From NCBI GenBank assembly GCA_050732575.1, contig JBOHRF010000274.1, positions 1-6,928 of the forward strand: a stretch of 6,928 bases of DNA, in the 5' to 3' direction. The DNA is from JBBDWZ01 sp050732575 (GTDB lineage Bacteria > Gemmatimonadota > Gemmatimonadetes > Longimicrobiales > RSA9). The notes beneath the pieces are model-generated. The model worked only from the letters and a program-made list of their open reading frames with translations, made no database searches and had not been told where the DNA came from. Both the position numbers and the translations under genes were made by a program. Below, piece after piece: positions 6,613-6,928 of this stretch; the first letter of the stretch is position 1; each line of letters begins with the position of its first letter.

Positions 6613-6928
6613 ATGCTTCGCACCGTTCACGCCACTCGTTACGTCACTCCGCTGCGCGAAGGCGGATCGTTGCCCGCCATCGTGGAAGCGGATGACCTGG
6701 GCATGTACGTGCTGAAGTTTCGCGGCGCGGGGCAGGGCCCGCTCGCCCTGGTGGCCGAGCTTTTGGCCGGTGAGCTGGGCCGTATCCTCGGGCTGAACGT
6801 GCCCGAGCTGGTCTTTGTGCAGGTCGATGACGCGCTCGGCCGCAATGAACCCGATCCCGAGATTCGTGCGCTGCTGCGCGCCAGTGTCGGTCTGAATCTC
6901 GCCCTCGACTACCTGCCCGGCTCCATCA
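6613..6928 (+). CDS. HipA-like kinase-domain protein (HipA_2 type), 3' truncated by window edge
   Basis: The frame from ATG 6613 is open to the window end, giving the first 105 residues. The sequence MLRTVHATRYVTPLREGGSL, then YVLKFRGAGQG (about 32-42), AELLAGELGRILGLNVPELV, and GRNEPDPEIRALLRASVGLN is characteristic of the HipA-like kinase domain family (HipA_2) of stand-alone proteins. By analogy with HipA-type kinases, Lys35 of YVLKF and the preceding glycine turn (REGGSLP) would contribute to nucleotide binding; this is inference. No HipB-like antitoxin gene lies upstream; the upstream neighbour is the metalloprotease. In other genomes members of this family are often followed by a DUF3037 gene, which would be beyond the edge here. 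The start matches the usual family N-terminus, but no Shine-Dalgarno is evident, and the long palindrome ends only 16 bp before the ATG, so translation may be affected by that structure. Confidence 0.9.
   Translation, partial: MLRTVHATRYVTPLREGGSLPAIVEADDLGMYVLKFRGAGQGPLALVAELLAGELGRILGLNVPELVFVQVDDALGRNEPDPEIRALLRASVGLNLALDYLPGSI

Overview
The window is GC-rich, dense bacterial DNA, most likely from a member of Gemmatimonadota or a related environmental lineage. This rests on three things: a large zinc metalloprotease of the DUF5118/DUF5117/DUF4953 type with glycine/arginine-rich linkers, a short-membrane-domain TolB-like/TPR protein, and a lipoprotein ending in an Ig-like domain. These types are common in Gemmatimonadota but not exclusive to it, so the assignment is an inference.

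Layout. Bases 1-220 are the 3' end of a plus-strand gene whose last domain looks like a small beta-sandwich. A perfect 11-bp hairpin (234-264) lies between it and a convergent minus-strand pair. The pair, read right to left, is a membrane-anchored TolB-like/TPR protein (1635-3494) followed 26 bp later by a secreted lipoprotein (289-1608) with a good ribosome binding site; they probably form one operon that ends at the shared hairpin. A 311-bp divergent intergenic region (3495-3805) separates this operon from a plus-strand lipoprotein zinc metalloprotease of 888 residues (3806-6472). After it comes a striking long inverted repeat (6479-6596), and 16 bp later the start of a HipA-like kinase-domain gene (6613 to the window edge, incomplete).

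Functionally, three of the five genes encode envelope proteins: an inner-membrane TPR protein and two predicted lipoproteins, one of them a metzincin-like peptidase. Nothing in the sequence ties them into one pathway. I see no tRNA, rRNA, CRISPR array, transposase or integrase. The most unusual non-coding feature is the long palindrome before the HipA-like gene, built from hexamer-phased short repeats. I do not see convincing evidence of a new multi-gene system here.
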